Assembly: GCF_022179445.1 (NCBI RefSeq)
Contig: NZ_BPQU01000007.1
Coordinates: 124,001-188,000 of the forward strand
Reading direction: 5' to 3'
Source: Methylobacterium mesophilicum
GTDB lineage: Bacteria > Pseudomonadota > Alphaproteobacteria > Rhizobiales > Beijerinckiaceae
Length of the DNA: 64,000 nt
The notes under the pieces were generated by a model. The model was given only the letters and a program-made list of their open reading frames with translations. It was not told the DNA's origin and ran no database searches. The position numbers and the translations under genes are program-made. Shown in pieces: positions 47,395 to 55,713 of the stretch (within the stretch, counting starts at the first letter, position 1; every line of letters begins with the position of its first letter).

Positions 47395-47820
47395 TCACGG
47401 CATCTCATTCCAAGGATCGATGACGGTCAGGCCGGCCGCCTCGAACGGACCGATGTCGCGGGTCGCGACCATCATGCCGTGCGCGGCGGCGGTGGCAGCG
47501 ATGTAGCCGTCCGCCCGGCCAATGGCTCTGCCGGCCGCCCGCGCCCGCGCCATCAGGTCCGCATAGGCCTGGGAGGCGCCCAGATCGAACGACAGGATCC
47601 GCCCCGCGACGGCGGGCAGGACCTCGCGTTCCAGACGCTCCTGATTGATCCGGCGCCGCTTTCCGTCCGGCATCGTCGCCGAGCCGAAACGCAGCGCAGC
47701 CACGGTGATCGTGGACAGGTAGAGCGTTTCGACCATGTGTGCATCGAACCAGGCGACCACCTTTGGATCCGGCTCGGCCGTCCAGGGCTCGGATATCACG
47801 TCGGTGTCGAGGACGATCAT
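47395..47820 (-). CDS. PIN-domain toxin, FitB/VapC type
   Basis: A 141-residue PIN ribonuclease-fold protein. MIVLDTDVISEPW supplies the first Asp, and ADGYIAATAAAHGMMVATRDIGPFE the later acidic residues and the conserved TRD/TRN end of the FitB subgroup. Its start overlaps the antitoxin stop by four bases (ATGA). It is likely a toxin that cuts RNA when unbound. Codon use is as GC-rich as in the neighbours, so it does not look freshly acquired. Confidence 0.88.
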   Translation of the reverse strand: MIVLDTDVISEPWTAEPDPKVVAWFDAHMVETLYLSTITVAALRFGSATMPDGKRRRINQERLEREVLPAVAGRILSFDLGASQAYADLMARARAAGRAIGRADGYIAATAAAHGMMVATRDIGPFEAAGLTVIDPWNEMP

Positions 47821-48074
47821 TCGAAGCGCGTCGGCTCGGCCGGTGTCCGATCGCGCAACGCTTGAGGGTGCTCCACTTCGGCTTCGGTCATCCCGCCGGC
47901 GTCGCGCGCGAAGGACGCCAGCAGTGACCCGAGCTTCAGGCGGCCCTCGGGCTTAGCGGCCTGTTCGAGGATGCTGAGGATTTTAGCCTCGGTGCTGCGA
48001 TTGTGCAAAGCGGCCCGCGCGCGCAGGGCGCGATGCACTGCATCGGGAACATTGCGGATCGTGATGGACGGCAT
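47817..48074 (-). CDS. FitA-type antitoxin (ribbon-helix-helix)
   Basis: An 85-residue antitoxin. [33 protein letters not shown] is the ribbon-helix-helix DNA-binding part of the FitA/Arc kind, and the C-terminal tail GSLLASFARDAGGMTEAE should bind the toxin. ATG at 48074; a longer frame to 48200 runs into the rpsA terminator. It should bind DNA upstream of its own gene with the toxin. The pair lies between sppA and the rpsA terminator. Confidence 0.86.
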   Translation of the reverse strand: MPSITIRNVPDAVHRALRARAALHNRSTEAKILSILEQAAKPEGRLKLGSLLASFARDAGGMTEAEVEHPQALRDRTPAEPTRFE

Positions 48075-48201
48075 TGACCCAACCCCCGAAGCCGGACGGC
48101 AAGGATTGCATTCCATCATCCTGCAATCACGTCGTGCGATCCAGAGGGCTCGGAGCCATGCCGATGAGCTGGACGATGACTTCGCCGCCACAAACGGCAT
48201 G

Positions 48202-48241
48202 AAAAAGCCCGCGCGGGACGGGTGTCCCGCGCGGGCTTTTT
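48202..48241 (-). terminator. strong Rho-independent terminator of rpsA, bidirectional
   Basis: AAAAAGCCCGCGCGGGAC and its complement form a perfect 18-bp stem with a GGGT loop (48220-48223), with A-run and T-run flanks on both sides. It lies about 50 bases past the rpsA stop on the reverse strand and could work in both directions, separating rpsA from the FitAB-like pair. Confidence 0.93.
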
Positions 48242-48293
48242 CGTTGATCCGAAGCCGCCGCCCGGCTGAGCCGGGCGGCGAAACCGTCGGGTC

Positions 48294-50006
48294 TCACTCG
48301 TCGTCGGTGCGGGCCTTCTTGAAGGCCGCGCCGAGGATGTCGCCCAGCGAGGCGCCGGAATCGGCGGAGCCGAACTGGGCCATCGCCTCCTTCTCCTCGG
48401 CCACTTCCAGAGCCTTGATCGAGACCTGGACGCGGTGGGCCTTGCGATCGAACTGCACGACCCGGGCATCGAACTTCTCGCCGGCGGCGAAACGCTCGGG
48501 GCGCTGGTCGCCGCGGTCGCGGGCCAGTTCGGCGCGGCGGACGAAAGTGGTCATGTCGGTGTCGATGATCTTCACCTCGACGCCCGAATCCTTCACCTCG
48601 ACGACTTCGCAGGTGACGATCTGACCCTTCTTGATCTCGCCGGCTTCGGCGAAGGGGTCACCGCCGAGCTGCTTCACGCCCAGCGAGATCCGCTCCTTCT
48701 CGACGTCGACGTCGAGAACCTGGGCGCGGACCATGTCGCCCTTCTTGAACTCCTCGATGACCTGCTCGCCGGGACGGTTCCAGTCGAGATCCGACAGGTG
48801 GACCATGCCGTCGACATCGCCCTCGAGGCCGATGAACAGGCCGAACTCGGTCTTGTTCTTGACCTCGCCCTCGACCTCGGAGCCGACCGGGTGCTTCTCG
48901 GAGAAGGCCTCCCAGGGGTTCTGCAGGGTCTGCTTGAGGCCGAGCGAGATGCGGCGCTTGACCGGATCGACTTCCAGGATCTGAACCTCGACCTCCTGGG
49001 AGGTGGAGACGATCTTGCCCGGATGGACGTTCTTCTTGGTCCAGCTCATCTCGGAGACGTGGATCAGGCCCTCGATCCCCGGCTCCAGCTCCACGAAGGC
49101 GCCGTAATCGGTGATGTTGGTCACGCGGCCCTTGAGCTTGGCGCCCTCCGGGTAGCGGGCGGCGATGCCCTCCCACGGATCGGCGAGCAGCTGCTTGATG
49201 CCGAGCGAGATGCGGTGCGTCTCGTGGTTGATCTTGATGATCTTGACCTTGACCGTCTGGCCGATGGTGACGACCTCGGACGGGTGGTTCACGCGGCGCC
49301 ACGCCATGTCGGTGACGTGCAGCAGGCCGTCGATGCCGCCGAGATCGACGAAGGCGCCGTACTCGGTGATGTTCTTGACGACGCCGTCGATGACCTGACC
49401 CTCTTCGAGGTTGGCCACCAGCTCCGAGCGCTGCTCGGCGCGGCTCTCTTCGAGCACGGTGCGGCGCGACACGACGATGTTGCCGCGGCGGCGATCCATC
49501 TTGAGGATCTGGAACGGCTGCGGGGTGCCGAGCAGCGGGGTGACGTCGCGGACCGGACGGATGTCGACTTGCGAGCGCGGCAGGAACGCCACGGCGCCGT
49601 CGAGGTCGACGGTGTAGCCGCCCTTGACCTGGTTGAAGATCGTGCCGGTGACGCGGTCGTTGTTCTCGAACGACTTCTCGAGCTTGACCCAGCTCTCCTC
49701 GCGGCGCGCCTTGTCGCGCGAGATCACGGCTTCGCCGAGCGCGTTCTCGATCCGGTCGACGTAGACCTCGACCTCGTCGCCGACCTTCAGCTCGCCTTCC
49801 CGGCCGGGGCCGGTGAATTCCTTGAGTGCGACACGGCCTTCCGTCTTGGCGCCGATGTCGATGACGGCCACGTCCTTCTCGATCGCGACGACGCGACCCT
49901 TGACGACGGACCCTTCGGTGATCTCGTGCTCGAGGAAGCTCTCCTCGAGGAGGGCGGCGAAATCATCGCGGCTCGGGCCACGCCCCAGAGCGGTACCTGC
50001 GGTCAT
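48294..50006 (-). CDS. rpsA: 30S ribosomal protein S1
   Basis: A 570-residue protein with six S1 RNA-binding repeats, the usual layout. Examples: GSVVKGRVVAIEKDVAVIDI (repeat 1), GVVKNITEYGAFVDLGGIDGLLHVTD (repeat 3), GRVTNITDYGAFVELEPGIEGLIHVSE (repeat 4), GEVKNKTEFGLFIGLEGDVDGMVHLSD (repeat 5). It brings mRNA to the 30S subunit. The ATG at 50006 follows AGGAGAG. The C-terminal tail KKARTDDE is short. The cmk gene that often precedes rpsA is not here. Confidence 0.97.
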   Translation of the reverse strand: MTAGTALGRGPSRDDFAALLEESFLEHEITEGSVVKGRVVAIEKDVAVIDIGAKTEGRVALKEFTGPGREGELKVGDEVEVYVDRIENALGEAVISRDKARREESWVKLEKSFENNDRVTGTIFNQVKGGYTVDLDGAVAFLPRSQVDIRPVRDVTPLLGTPQPFQILKMDRRRGNIVVSRRTVLEESRAEQRSELVANLEEGQVIDGVVKNITEYGAFVDLGGIDGLLHVTDMAWRRVNHPSEVVTIGQTVKVKIIKINHETHRISLGIKQLLADPWEGIAARYPEGAKLKGRVTNITDYGAFVELEPGIEGLIHVSEMSWTKKNVHPGKIVSTSQEVEVQILEVDPVKRRISLGLKQTLQNPWEAFSEKHPVGSEVEGEVKNKTEFGLFIGLEGDVDGMVHLSDLDWNRPGEQVIEEFKKGDMVRAQVLDVDVEKERISLGVKQLGGDPFAEAGEIKKGQIVTCEVVEVKDSGVEVKIIDTDMTTFVRRAELARDRGDQRPERFAAGEKFDARVVQFDRKAHRVQVSIKALEVAEEKEAMAQFGSADSGASLGDILGAAFKKARTDDE

Positions 50007-50262
50007 TCTCTCTCCTGAACGGCCCCCATCGGAGGCCCTTTGCGTCGGCGGCTCGCGTTGCACGCACCCCCGGTTCGCCGCGGCCCCTCCCGAAACCCTG
50101 AGGGAGAGGCGGCCGGTCCCGCGGGATCCGGCTTGCCGACGCGTCGATACGGATGACGAGGGCGATCCAGCCGGCGACGCGGCGGGCGCTCGGAAAATGA
50201 GCGCGCGCGAGCGGAATCCGGGAGGACGCGCGCTCCATACAGCATCGGCTTAACGACTTCAA

Positions 50263-50284
50263 CCGAGCGGGATTTCCCGCTCGG
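50263..50284 (-). terminator. hairpin after the transglutaminase-like gene
   Basis: CCGAGCGGGA and TCCCGCTCGG form a perfect 10-bp stem with a 2-base gap, starting about 12 bases after the gene's stop on the reverse strand. The sequence after it is TTGAAG rather than a T-run, so its strength is uncertain. Confidence 0.6.
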
Positions 50285-50295
50285 GGCCGCTCCGG

Positions 50296-51144
50296 TCAGG
50301 CCGCCTGCGCCAGCATCGCCCGGGTCTCCTCGACGTCGTCGGTATGGACGTCGAACCGAACCAGATAGGCCGTCCCGAAACTGGTGGTCAGCGCGCAGTC
50401 GGTGGCGTCGCGGCCCCGGGCCATCACGATCCGGGCGATCCGCGGCTGGTTGTGCCGGGCGTCGAACGTGTACCAGCGGCCGCCCTCGGGGCCTTCGAGA
50501 TAGACCTCGAACCACGCCGAGAAATCCATCGGCGCCGGGTCCTTCGGGACGCCGATGTCGCCGAGGTAGCCGGTGGCGTAGCGGGCCGGGATGTTCATGC
50601 ACCGGCACAGGGCGATCGCCAGATGGGCGAAGTCCCGGCAGACGCCGACCTGTTGCGTGTAGCCGTCGAAGGCCGTGCGTGTGGCGTCGGCCTGCTGGTA
50701 GTCGAACCGCAGGCGCGCGTGGGCGAAGTCGACGATCGCCTGGACCCGCGCCCAGCCCTCCGGCGTGGAGCCGAACAGCGACCACGCGATGCCCGACAGC
50801 TTGTCGGTGTCGCAGTAGCGCGAGCCGAGCAGGTACATCAGCACGTCGTCCGGCAGGTCCTGCACGGGGATCTGCCGGGCCTCGGGCGCCCGGGTATCGG
50901 CCAATCCGGTGTCCGCGATGGTGAAGTCGGCCGCCATGGTGATCCGCCCACCGGGGGCGACGATGCGGGTGCAGACATTGCCGAAGGCGTCCACGTGCTG
51001 CCGCGCGGCAACCGGTGGATCGAAGGTGATCACCTCCGGCGTAACGAGGTCGCCTCGCCGCTCCGGTCGTACGTTCAGGAGCAGGTTCATCGGCGTCGGG
51101 CCGAAGGTGTCGAACGCGATGGTGAAGCCGGTGCGGACGTGCAT
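50296..51144 (-). CDS. transglutaminase-like cysteine peptidase family protein
   Basis: A 282-residue protein with the transglutaminase-like core. VGVCRDFAHLAIALCRCMNIPARY supplies the nucleophile Cys169, and WYTFDARHNQPRIARI supplies the Asp (Asp228). The usual His position in the HAWFEV segment is serine here (MDFSAWFEVYL, Ser209), so the triad is not canonical, although a His follows in ARHN. The N-terminal part is the beta domain that often precedes this core. Such proteins are widespread in Hyphomicrobiales. The ATG at 51144 is used; the longer frame adds an unlikely basic stretch. Confidence 0.87.
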   Translation of the reverse strand: MHVRTGFTIAFDTFGPTPMNLLLNVRPERRGDLVTPEVITFDPPVAARQHVDAFGNVCTRIVAPGGRITMAADFTIADTGLADTRAPEARQIPVQDLPDDVLMYLLGSRYCDTDKLSGIAWSLFGSTPEGWARVQAIVDFAHARLRFDYQQADATRTAFDGYTQQVGVCRDFAHLAIALCRCMNIPARYATGYLGDIGVPKDPAPMDFSAWFEVYLEGPEGGRWYTFDARHNQPRIARIVMARGRDATDCALTTSFGTAYLVRFDVHTDDVEETRAMLAQAA

Positions 51145-51465
51145 AGCGAAAAACCGTGGACGAAGCCGACGCGGGGCCGAGCTGTAGGGCGGAGCATGCA
51201 ATATTGGGACTTATAATACTCCAGGTTGTCAGTGGTTCCGTTCGCTTGACTGTTGTCGTCCATCGACAGTGCTCGAATATGCGGCACGCGATGCCGCCCA
51301 CCCGGGTGGTCCGCGCCGGATGCACATCCGCGGTGCAGACCTGCCGTGCCCGGCACCATGTTGCATCGCACAGGGCAGGACCGTAACGCTGCGCGCGATT
51401 CAGATCTGCGGATCGGCCCCGGCGCTGCGGCGCGCGACCGTCCCGCCGCCGGACGAACGACGCCT
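51145..51465. other. divergent intergenic region upstream of serA
   Basis: About 320 bases between the transglutaminase-like gene and serA. A TATAAT (51212-51217) lies in a short AT-rich stretch, but the -35 position does not match on either strand. A TTGACT also occurs near 51247. The rest is GC-rich, and the open frames crossing it have no coding character. No riboswitch fold was recognised. Confidence 0.4.
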
Positions 51466-52716
51466 ATGACGCTCGACAAGCTATCCCTGCCCAAGGACAA
51501 GATCCGAATCCTGCTGCTCGAAGGCATCAACGACAGCGCCGTCGCGCTGATGCAGGCGGCCGGCTACACCAACCTCACCCGGCTGCCGAAGGCGCTGGAC
51601 CGCGAGGCTCTGCACCAGGCGCTCCAGGGCGTGCACATGGTGGGCATCCGCTCGCGCACGCAGCTCGACGGGGCGGCCTTCGAGGCCGCGGACCGGCTGC
51701 TGGCGGTGGGCTGCTTCTCGGTGGGGACCAACCAGGTCGACCTGGAGGCCGCGCGCCATCGCGGCATCCCGGTGTTCAACGCGCCGTTCTCCAACACCCG
51801 CTCGGTGGCGGAGCTGACGATCGGCGAGATCGTGATGCTGCTACGCCGGATCGTGCCGCGCTCGGTCGGCGCCCATGCCGGCCGCTGGGACAAGTCGGCG
51901 GCGGGCTCCCTGGAGGTGCGCGGCAAGACGCTGGGCATCGTCGGCTACGGCAATATCGGCACCCAGCTCTCGACGCTCGCCGAGGCCATGGGGATGCGGG
52001 TGCTGTTCTACGACCACACCGACAAGCTGCGCCACGGCAACACCGAGCCGACCAAGACCCTGCACGACCTGCTCGGCCAGTGCGACGTGGTCTCGCTCCA
52101 CGTGCCCGAGACGGAGGCGACCGCCAACATGATCGGCGCGGCCGAGATCCGGGCGATGAAGCCGGGCGCCTTCCTGATCAACAACGCCCGCGGCACCGTG
52201 GTCGATTTGGACGCCCTGGCGGCGTCCCTGCGCGACGGCCATCTCAAGGGTGCGGCCATCGACGTGTTCCCGGTGGAGCCCGGCTCCAATGCGGAAGCCT
52301 TCGAGAGCCCGCTCCAGGGCATCGAGAACGTGATCCTCACGCCCCATATCGGCGGCTCGACCGAGGAGGCTCAAGAGCGCATCGGCGCCGAGGTCGCCCG
52401 CAAGCTCATCGACTATTCCGATATCGGTTCGACGGTGGGGGCGGTGAACTTCCCGCAGGTCCAGCTTCCGGCCCGTCCGACCGGTACCCGCTTCATCCAC
52501 GTCCAGCGCAACCTGCCGGGCATGCTCGGGCGCCTGAACGACGTGTTCTCCCGCAGCCACGTGAACATCGCGGCGCAGTTCTACCAGACCGACGGCGAGG
52601 TCGGTTACGTGGTGCTGGAGACCGACGCCACCAACGCCGACGCCGAGACGCTGCTCACCGAGATTCGCGCCATCCCGGGCACGATCCGGGCGCGCCTGCT
52701 CTACGAGCGCCGCTGA
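51466..52716 (+). CDS. serA: D-3-phosphoglycerate dehydrogenase with ACT domain
   Basis: A 416-residue SerA of the E. coli length class: catalytic domain, NAD domain with GYGNIG (160-165), and a C-terminal ACT domain from about residue 345 (FIHVQRNLPGMLGRLNDVFS). The catalytic Arg242 is in NNARGTVVD and His294 in TPHIGGST. The ACT domain suggests feedback control by serine. It makes phosphohydroxypyruvate, the first step of serine synthesis, and serves the serine cycle in methylotrophs. The ATG at 51466 gives MTLDKLSLPKDKIRILL; upstream frame to 51253 is not conserved-looking. Confidence 0.94.
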   Translation: MTLDKLSLPKDKIRILLLEGINDSAVALMQAAGYTNLTRLPKALDREALHQALQGVHMVGIRSRTQLDGAAFEAADRLLAVGCFSVGTNQVDLEAARHRGIPVFNAPFSNTRSVAELTIGEIVMLLRRIVPRSVGAHAGRWDKSAAGSLEVRGKTLGIVGYGNIGTQLSTLAEAMGMRVLFYDHTDKLRHGNTEPTKTLHDLLGQCDVVSLHVPETEATANMIGAAEIRAMKPGAFLINNARGTVVDLDALAASLRDGHLKGAAIDVFPVEPGSNAEAFESPLQGIENVILTPHIGGSTEEAQERIGAEVARKLIDYSDIGSTVGAVNFPQVQLPARPTGTRFIHVQRNLPGMLGRLNDVFSRSHVNIAAQFYQTDGEVGYVVLETDATNADAETLLTEIRAIPGTIRARLLYERR

Positions 52717-52744
52717 ACCCAAGCCGATTTCGCCCCGGCCGCAT

Positions 52745-52771
52745 CGAACGCGGCGGCTGTTGCCGCGTTCG
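52745..52771 (+). terminator. hairpin after serA
   Basis: CGAACGCGGC and GCCGCGTTCG form a perfect 10-bp stem with a 7-base loop about 28 bases after the serA stop. No T-run follows (CCTTGCG). Confidence 0.65.
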
Positions 52772-52853
52772 CCTTGCGCGGCGATGCCGGGCGTTGTTCA
52801 AGTCACCGCCGGCCGCGTTGCTGATGGATCGGCCGATCGGCGGAGGATGTGCG

Positions 52854-53330
52854 GTGACGAAGCGTATTGGATGCGGATTGGCCGGCGTCGCGCTCGGTCT
52901 GGTCGGGATGGTGCTGACCGTCTCCGATGCGTCCGCGGATTGCCTGCGCCGGATCTACAACCGCTCGACCTACGTGCTGGTCGCCCGCCAGGACGGCGGA
53001 CCGCCCGCGACCCTGCTGCCGGGCCGGTCGCTGCCGGTGCGGCTGTCGCGGCCCGGCCAGATCGCGATCTCGGCGTATTGCGGGCTTCCGGAGGCCGGGG
53101 GCAGCCCGGTCACCCAGGCGACCTTCGATTACGAGGCCGTGCTCGACCGCTGCTTCGTCCGGTTCGGCAGTGACGAGTTCTTCGCGACGCAGCTCGGCCG
53201 GGGCTTCTTCGGGACGCAGGAGACCGCCCCCTTCACGGTCAACAACCCGCAGCAAGGCGATATCGTCCTCGGCCCCTCGGCGTTGCCCGCCTGCACGGTG
53301 CCGCGCGTGGTGCTGGACCGGCGCGGCTGA
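52854..53330 (+). CDS. exported hypothetical protein with paired cysteines
   Basis: A 158-residue secreted protein. The signal MTKRIGCGLAGVALGLVGMVLTVSDASA is followed by DCLRRIYNRSTYVLVARQD. Cys residues in ADCLRR, SAYCGLP, DRCFVRF and PACTVP could make two disulfides. The body is beta-rich. The GTG at 52854 has GGAGG at good spacing; an ATG at 52824 lacks one. No family recognised; function unknown. Confidence 0.75.
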   Translation: MTKRIGCGLAGVALGLVGMVLTVSDASADCLRRIYNRSTYVLVARQDGGPPATLLPGRSLPVRLSRPGQIAISAYCGLPEAGGSPVTQATFDYEAVLDRCFVRFGSDEFFATQLGRGFFGTQETAPFTVNNPQQGDIVLGPSALPACTVPRVVLDRRG

Positions 53331-53361
53331 GGCCGCGACCGGCTCCCGCCGTGTCGATGCG

Positions 53362-53508
53362 TCAGAGGTAGTGCCGGAACACGACCCGCCGGTCCTCGGC
53401 GGCGCCGGGCGGCGGAGCCGGGGTCAGGAACGGGCTGGCGAGCCGCAGAGCGATCAGGCTGAGCCCTGCGAGCGCCGGGGCGACGTATCGGAGCGGGCGA
53501 GCGAACAT
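53362..53508 (-). CDS. short membrane or exported peptide, 48 residues
   Basis: Reading from an ATG at 53508 to TGA gives 48 residues: MFARPLRYVAPALAGLSLIA, then LRLASPFLTPAPPPGAAEDR, then RVVFRHYL. The first 25 residues are a signal or membrane anchor. A strong GGAGG lies six bases before the ATG, and third positions are G/C-rich, so I think it is expressed. Function unknown. A short dyad (53534-53553) sits just upstream. Confidence 0.6.
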   Translation of the reverse strand: MFARPLRYVAPALAGLSLIALRLASPFLTPAPPPGAAEDRRVVFRHYL

Positions 53509-53832
53509 GGGCGCCTCCGTCGCGACGTTGACGACTCAGGCAGAGACCTGAGTGCAGCCCTGACGCGTCCCAGAAGCATCGCACCCAACCGCCCGATCCG
53601 GCGTGCCGAAGCGCACATGCGGCATCTCCGACCGGCACACGATCATCGGCGTGCTCGGCCGCTTCCCGGGCGCGACGCTCGTCCCCGCGGTTACGGTCAT
53701 CCGTTTGCGTCGGCGGCATCGCTGGCGCGTATCGCGGTGCCCTCCTATGGTAGCCCCATGCGGGGGCTTCGCCGCGCGCGCCGCGACGATGCTCCCCTGC
53801 GCCGAACCAACAGCGTGAACGAGGACGCGCGT
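53509..53832. other. divergent intergenic region between two small genes
   Basis: About 320 bases between the 48-residue peptide gene and a 71-residue gene. It holds a perfect dyad near the peptide gene and a hairpin AGCCCC-ATGCG-GGGGCT at 53752-53768. No other gene is credible; open frames here lack codon bias. Confidence 0.4.
53534..53553 (-). promoter_or_regulatory. ACTCAGG...CCTGAGT dyad, possible operator
   Basis: ACTCAGG (53534-53540) and CCTGAGT (53547-53553) are perfect inverted copies with a 6-base centre, 26 bases upstream of the short peptide gene start. The size and place suit a repressor site; this is only inferred. Confidence 0.3.
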
Positions 53833-54048
53833 ATGCTGACCCAGACTGGCAACACGATCCTGCGTGGGGATCTCGGCGTCGAGGAGACCATCGAATCCGA
53901 CAACATCGTCCGGTGGGATGGCGAGCGGCTCTACGTCGAGCAGGACGTGTTCCACAACGGCCAGCTCGTTCACCGCAAGTACCGCCGCACCGTGTCCGAG
54001 CCCGTGGCTCACGCGCTCTGGGCGATCATCAACCGCGCCAAGCAGTGA
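53833..54048 (+). CDS. small hypothetical protein
   Basis: A 71-residue soluble protein: MLTQTGNTILRGDLGVEETI, then SDNIVRWDGERLYVEQDVFH, ending HALWAIINRAKQ. Clear codon bias and an AGGACG site 5' of the ATG at 53833 support it. No family recognised. It starts a forward gene opposite the 48-residue peptide gene. Confidence 0.65.
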   Translation: MLTQTGNTILRGDLGVEETIESDNIVRWDGERLYVEQDVFHNGQLVHRKYRRTVSEPVAHALWAIINRAKQ

Positions 54049-54175
54049 TCGTCCGCCGGTAAGTCGAGCGCCGCGGGCGCGAGCGATCCAGGGCGGGCGC
54101 GCCGCACTACAACGCCCGTCCTCTCCGACATCCAGCCGCGGGCGGGCGTCCCGAGCGGTGTTTGCGCGGTTCTGC

Positions 54176-54508
54176 TTACGCCGCGACCGCGTTCAGGGGG
54201 GCGGCTGCGGAGAGCACGTCCGTCCGACGGGTGTCCAGGCGGCTATGGGCGTTGTCGAAGGCACTCCGCACCGTCGCGCTGGCATCCTCGACAGCGACCA
54301 GCACGGCCAGCTTCTGGGCGCTGGCACGATCCGCGAGGCTGCGGGCCGCCGAGAGCAGCGACTGTTCCAGGCTCTGGAATTCGGCCGTCGCCTCTTTTCC
54401 AGCCTCGCGGGTAACCGCCGCCAGACGGTCGAGCGCCGCCTCGAGGGCATGACGCAGGACAAGCGTTCGCACGCGCTCCTGAAGGAGCGCCCTCTCGTCG
54501 AGTTTCAT
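54176..54508 (-). CDS. hypothetical helical protein
   Basis: A 110-residue protein that looks like one long amphipathic helix or coiled coil: MKLDERALLQERVRTLVLRH, ALDRLAAVTREAGKEATAEF, LLSAARSLADRASAQKLAVL. It is rich in Ala, Leu, Arg and Glu with no glycine-rich or catalytic loop. It resembles small FliJ/FlaG-like helpers only by composition. ATG at 54508. Function unknown. Confidence 0.6.
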   Translation of the reverse strand: MKLDERALLQERVRTLVLRHALEAALDRLAAVTREAGKEATAEFQSLEQSLLSAARSLADRASAQKLAVLVAVEDASATVRSAFDNAHSRLDTRRTDVLSAAAPLNAVAA

Positions 54509-54942
54509 TGGGCCGGGTCCGCGACTGGGAACGGAAAGAAGATCTCACACTTCCCCGGACCGCGCAGCCACCTTTTTGCAACAGCGCAATACAGTTCCTC
54601 ATTTCAAGATTCGATCAGTGCGGGACGCGATCGCTTCAGCGCGGACGTATAGACTATAGATTGAAAGATATTCTCGTCATGAAAGACAGAAAATCCAGCT
54701 TTCGCGAAGGGTTCTGCCTTCAGATCTTTGGGTGATAGGCGCATTCGCCCCGCGAAAGGTCAATGTGAACGCGTGCCGATGGCATCGTCGCCCGGCCTGT
54801 TCGGTCCGCCTCCCGGTTCGATGCGAGCCTGCAGAGATGACCGGTTCGCGGCCGGAGCAGGCAGCCTCTGTTCGGGCCGGATCCTCAGACTTGCCCAGGT
54901 GGAAAGACCTTCGTCGACGGCTGAGGACTGCGCGATGAAGGT
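54509..54942. other. intergenic region with an AT-rich stretch
   Basis: Between the helical protein gene and the flavin reductase gene. Bases about 54575-54740 are clearly richer in A/T than anything nearby, including GACTATAGATTGAAAGATAT. A possible 18-codon frame starts at 54679 but has no ribosome site. The rest is ordinary GC-rich DNA. It likely holds the promoters of the flanking genes or is old inserted sequence. Confidence 0.45.
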
Positions 54943-55521
54943 TCAGTAAGGGGTCCCGCGCAGACGCCGCTCGTGCAGGGCCTCGGCATACCACGCCAGT
55001 TCGTCGAGGAACCGACCGGCCGCCTTCTCGATCCAGTCATCCGCCGGCGTGCCATCCTCGCCGAGCACCTTCTGCAGGCGCGGGATCGGCAGCAACGACG
55101 GAATGCTCGGCATGCCCAACTCGGCGAGCATCGCGCGGAGCGGCATCGCAGCGCGGACCCCGCCGAACTGGCCGGCCGAATAGCAACAGATCGCCGATGG
55201 CCGCCAGTAATACTCTTCGAGGAAGTGGTCGAGAGTGTTCGAAAGAGCCGGCGGAACACCGTGATTGTACTCGGCCGAAACCACCAGGAAGGCGTCCGCC
55301 TGGCGATACAGTGTCGCGAGACGCTCCAACGGCTCCGGGGCGGTGCCGGCCGGATATTCCTTGTACATCCGGTCGAGCAGCGGGAGCTTGAGTTCGGCGG
55401 GGTCGATCAGCGGGGCGTTGTGGCCGCGCGCTTCGAGCCTGGCGATCAGGAACCGAGCCGCCCGGATGCCGATGCGGTCGGTTCGGACGCTGCCGAGGAT
55501 GACGGGAACGGTGAGGGGCAT
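54943..55521 (-). CDS. NADPH-dependent FMN reductase family protein
   Basis: A 192-residue flavodoxin-like reductase. VPVILGSVRTDRIGIRAARFL is the FMN phosphate-binding start, and SAEYNHGVPPALSNTLDHFLEEYYWRPS with YSAGQFGGVRAAMPLRAML the flavin-binding and active-site region. It reduces quinones, azo dyes or chromate in relatives; the natural substrate is unknown. The ATG at 55521 follows CGGAGATCGCC. Cytoplasmic. Confidence 0.92.
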   Translation of the reverse strand: MPLTVPVILGSVRTDRIGIRAARFLIARLEARGHNAPLIDPAELKLPLLDRMYKEYPAGTAPEPLERLATLYRQADAFLVVSAEYNHGVPPALSNTLDHFLEEYYWRPSAICCYSAGQFGGVRAAMPLRAMLAELGMPSIPSLLPIPRLQKVLGEDGTPADDWIEKAAGRFLDELAWYAEALHERRLRGTPY

Positions 55522-55713
55522 GGCGATCTCCGGGACGGCCGACGATGCCCGAAACCTAGTTCATCGTCCCGGATGCCGCATCCCCGCTGCCGCCAAGCCG
55601 TATCGAACCTCCCGGAAAGGCGTATTGGCGAGCCGCCGCTTCGGGGCGGTGCTTGCGTCGCCTTCGGCCTGCGATCCCGGCCTGGTCCGTCGCGGAGGGT
55701 GAAGTGCGTCCGA

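Noticed and set aside
51212-51217. TATAAT box between the transglutaminase-like gene and serA
   Set aside because: No matching -35 at 16-18 bases on either strand, so I did not list it as a promoter.
54679-54735. 18-codon forward frame in the AT-rich island
   Set aside because: No ribosome site and too short to judge; likely chance.
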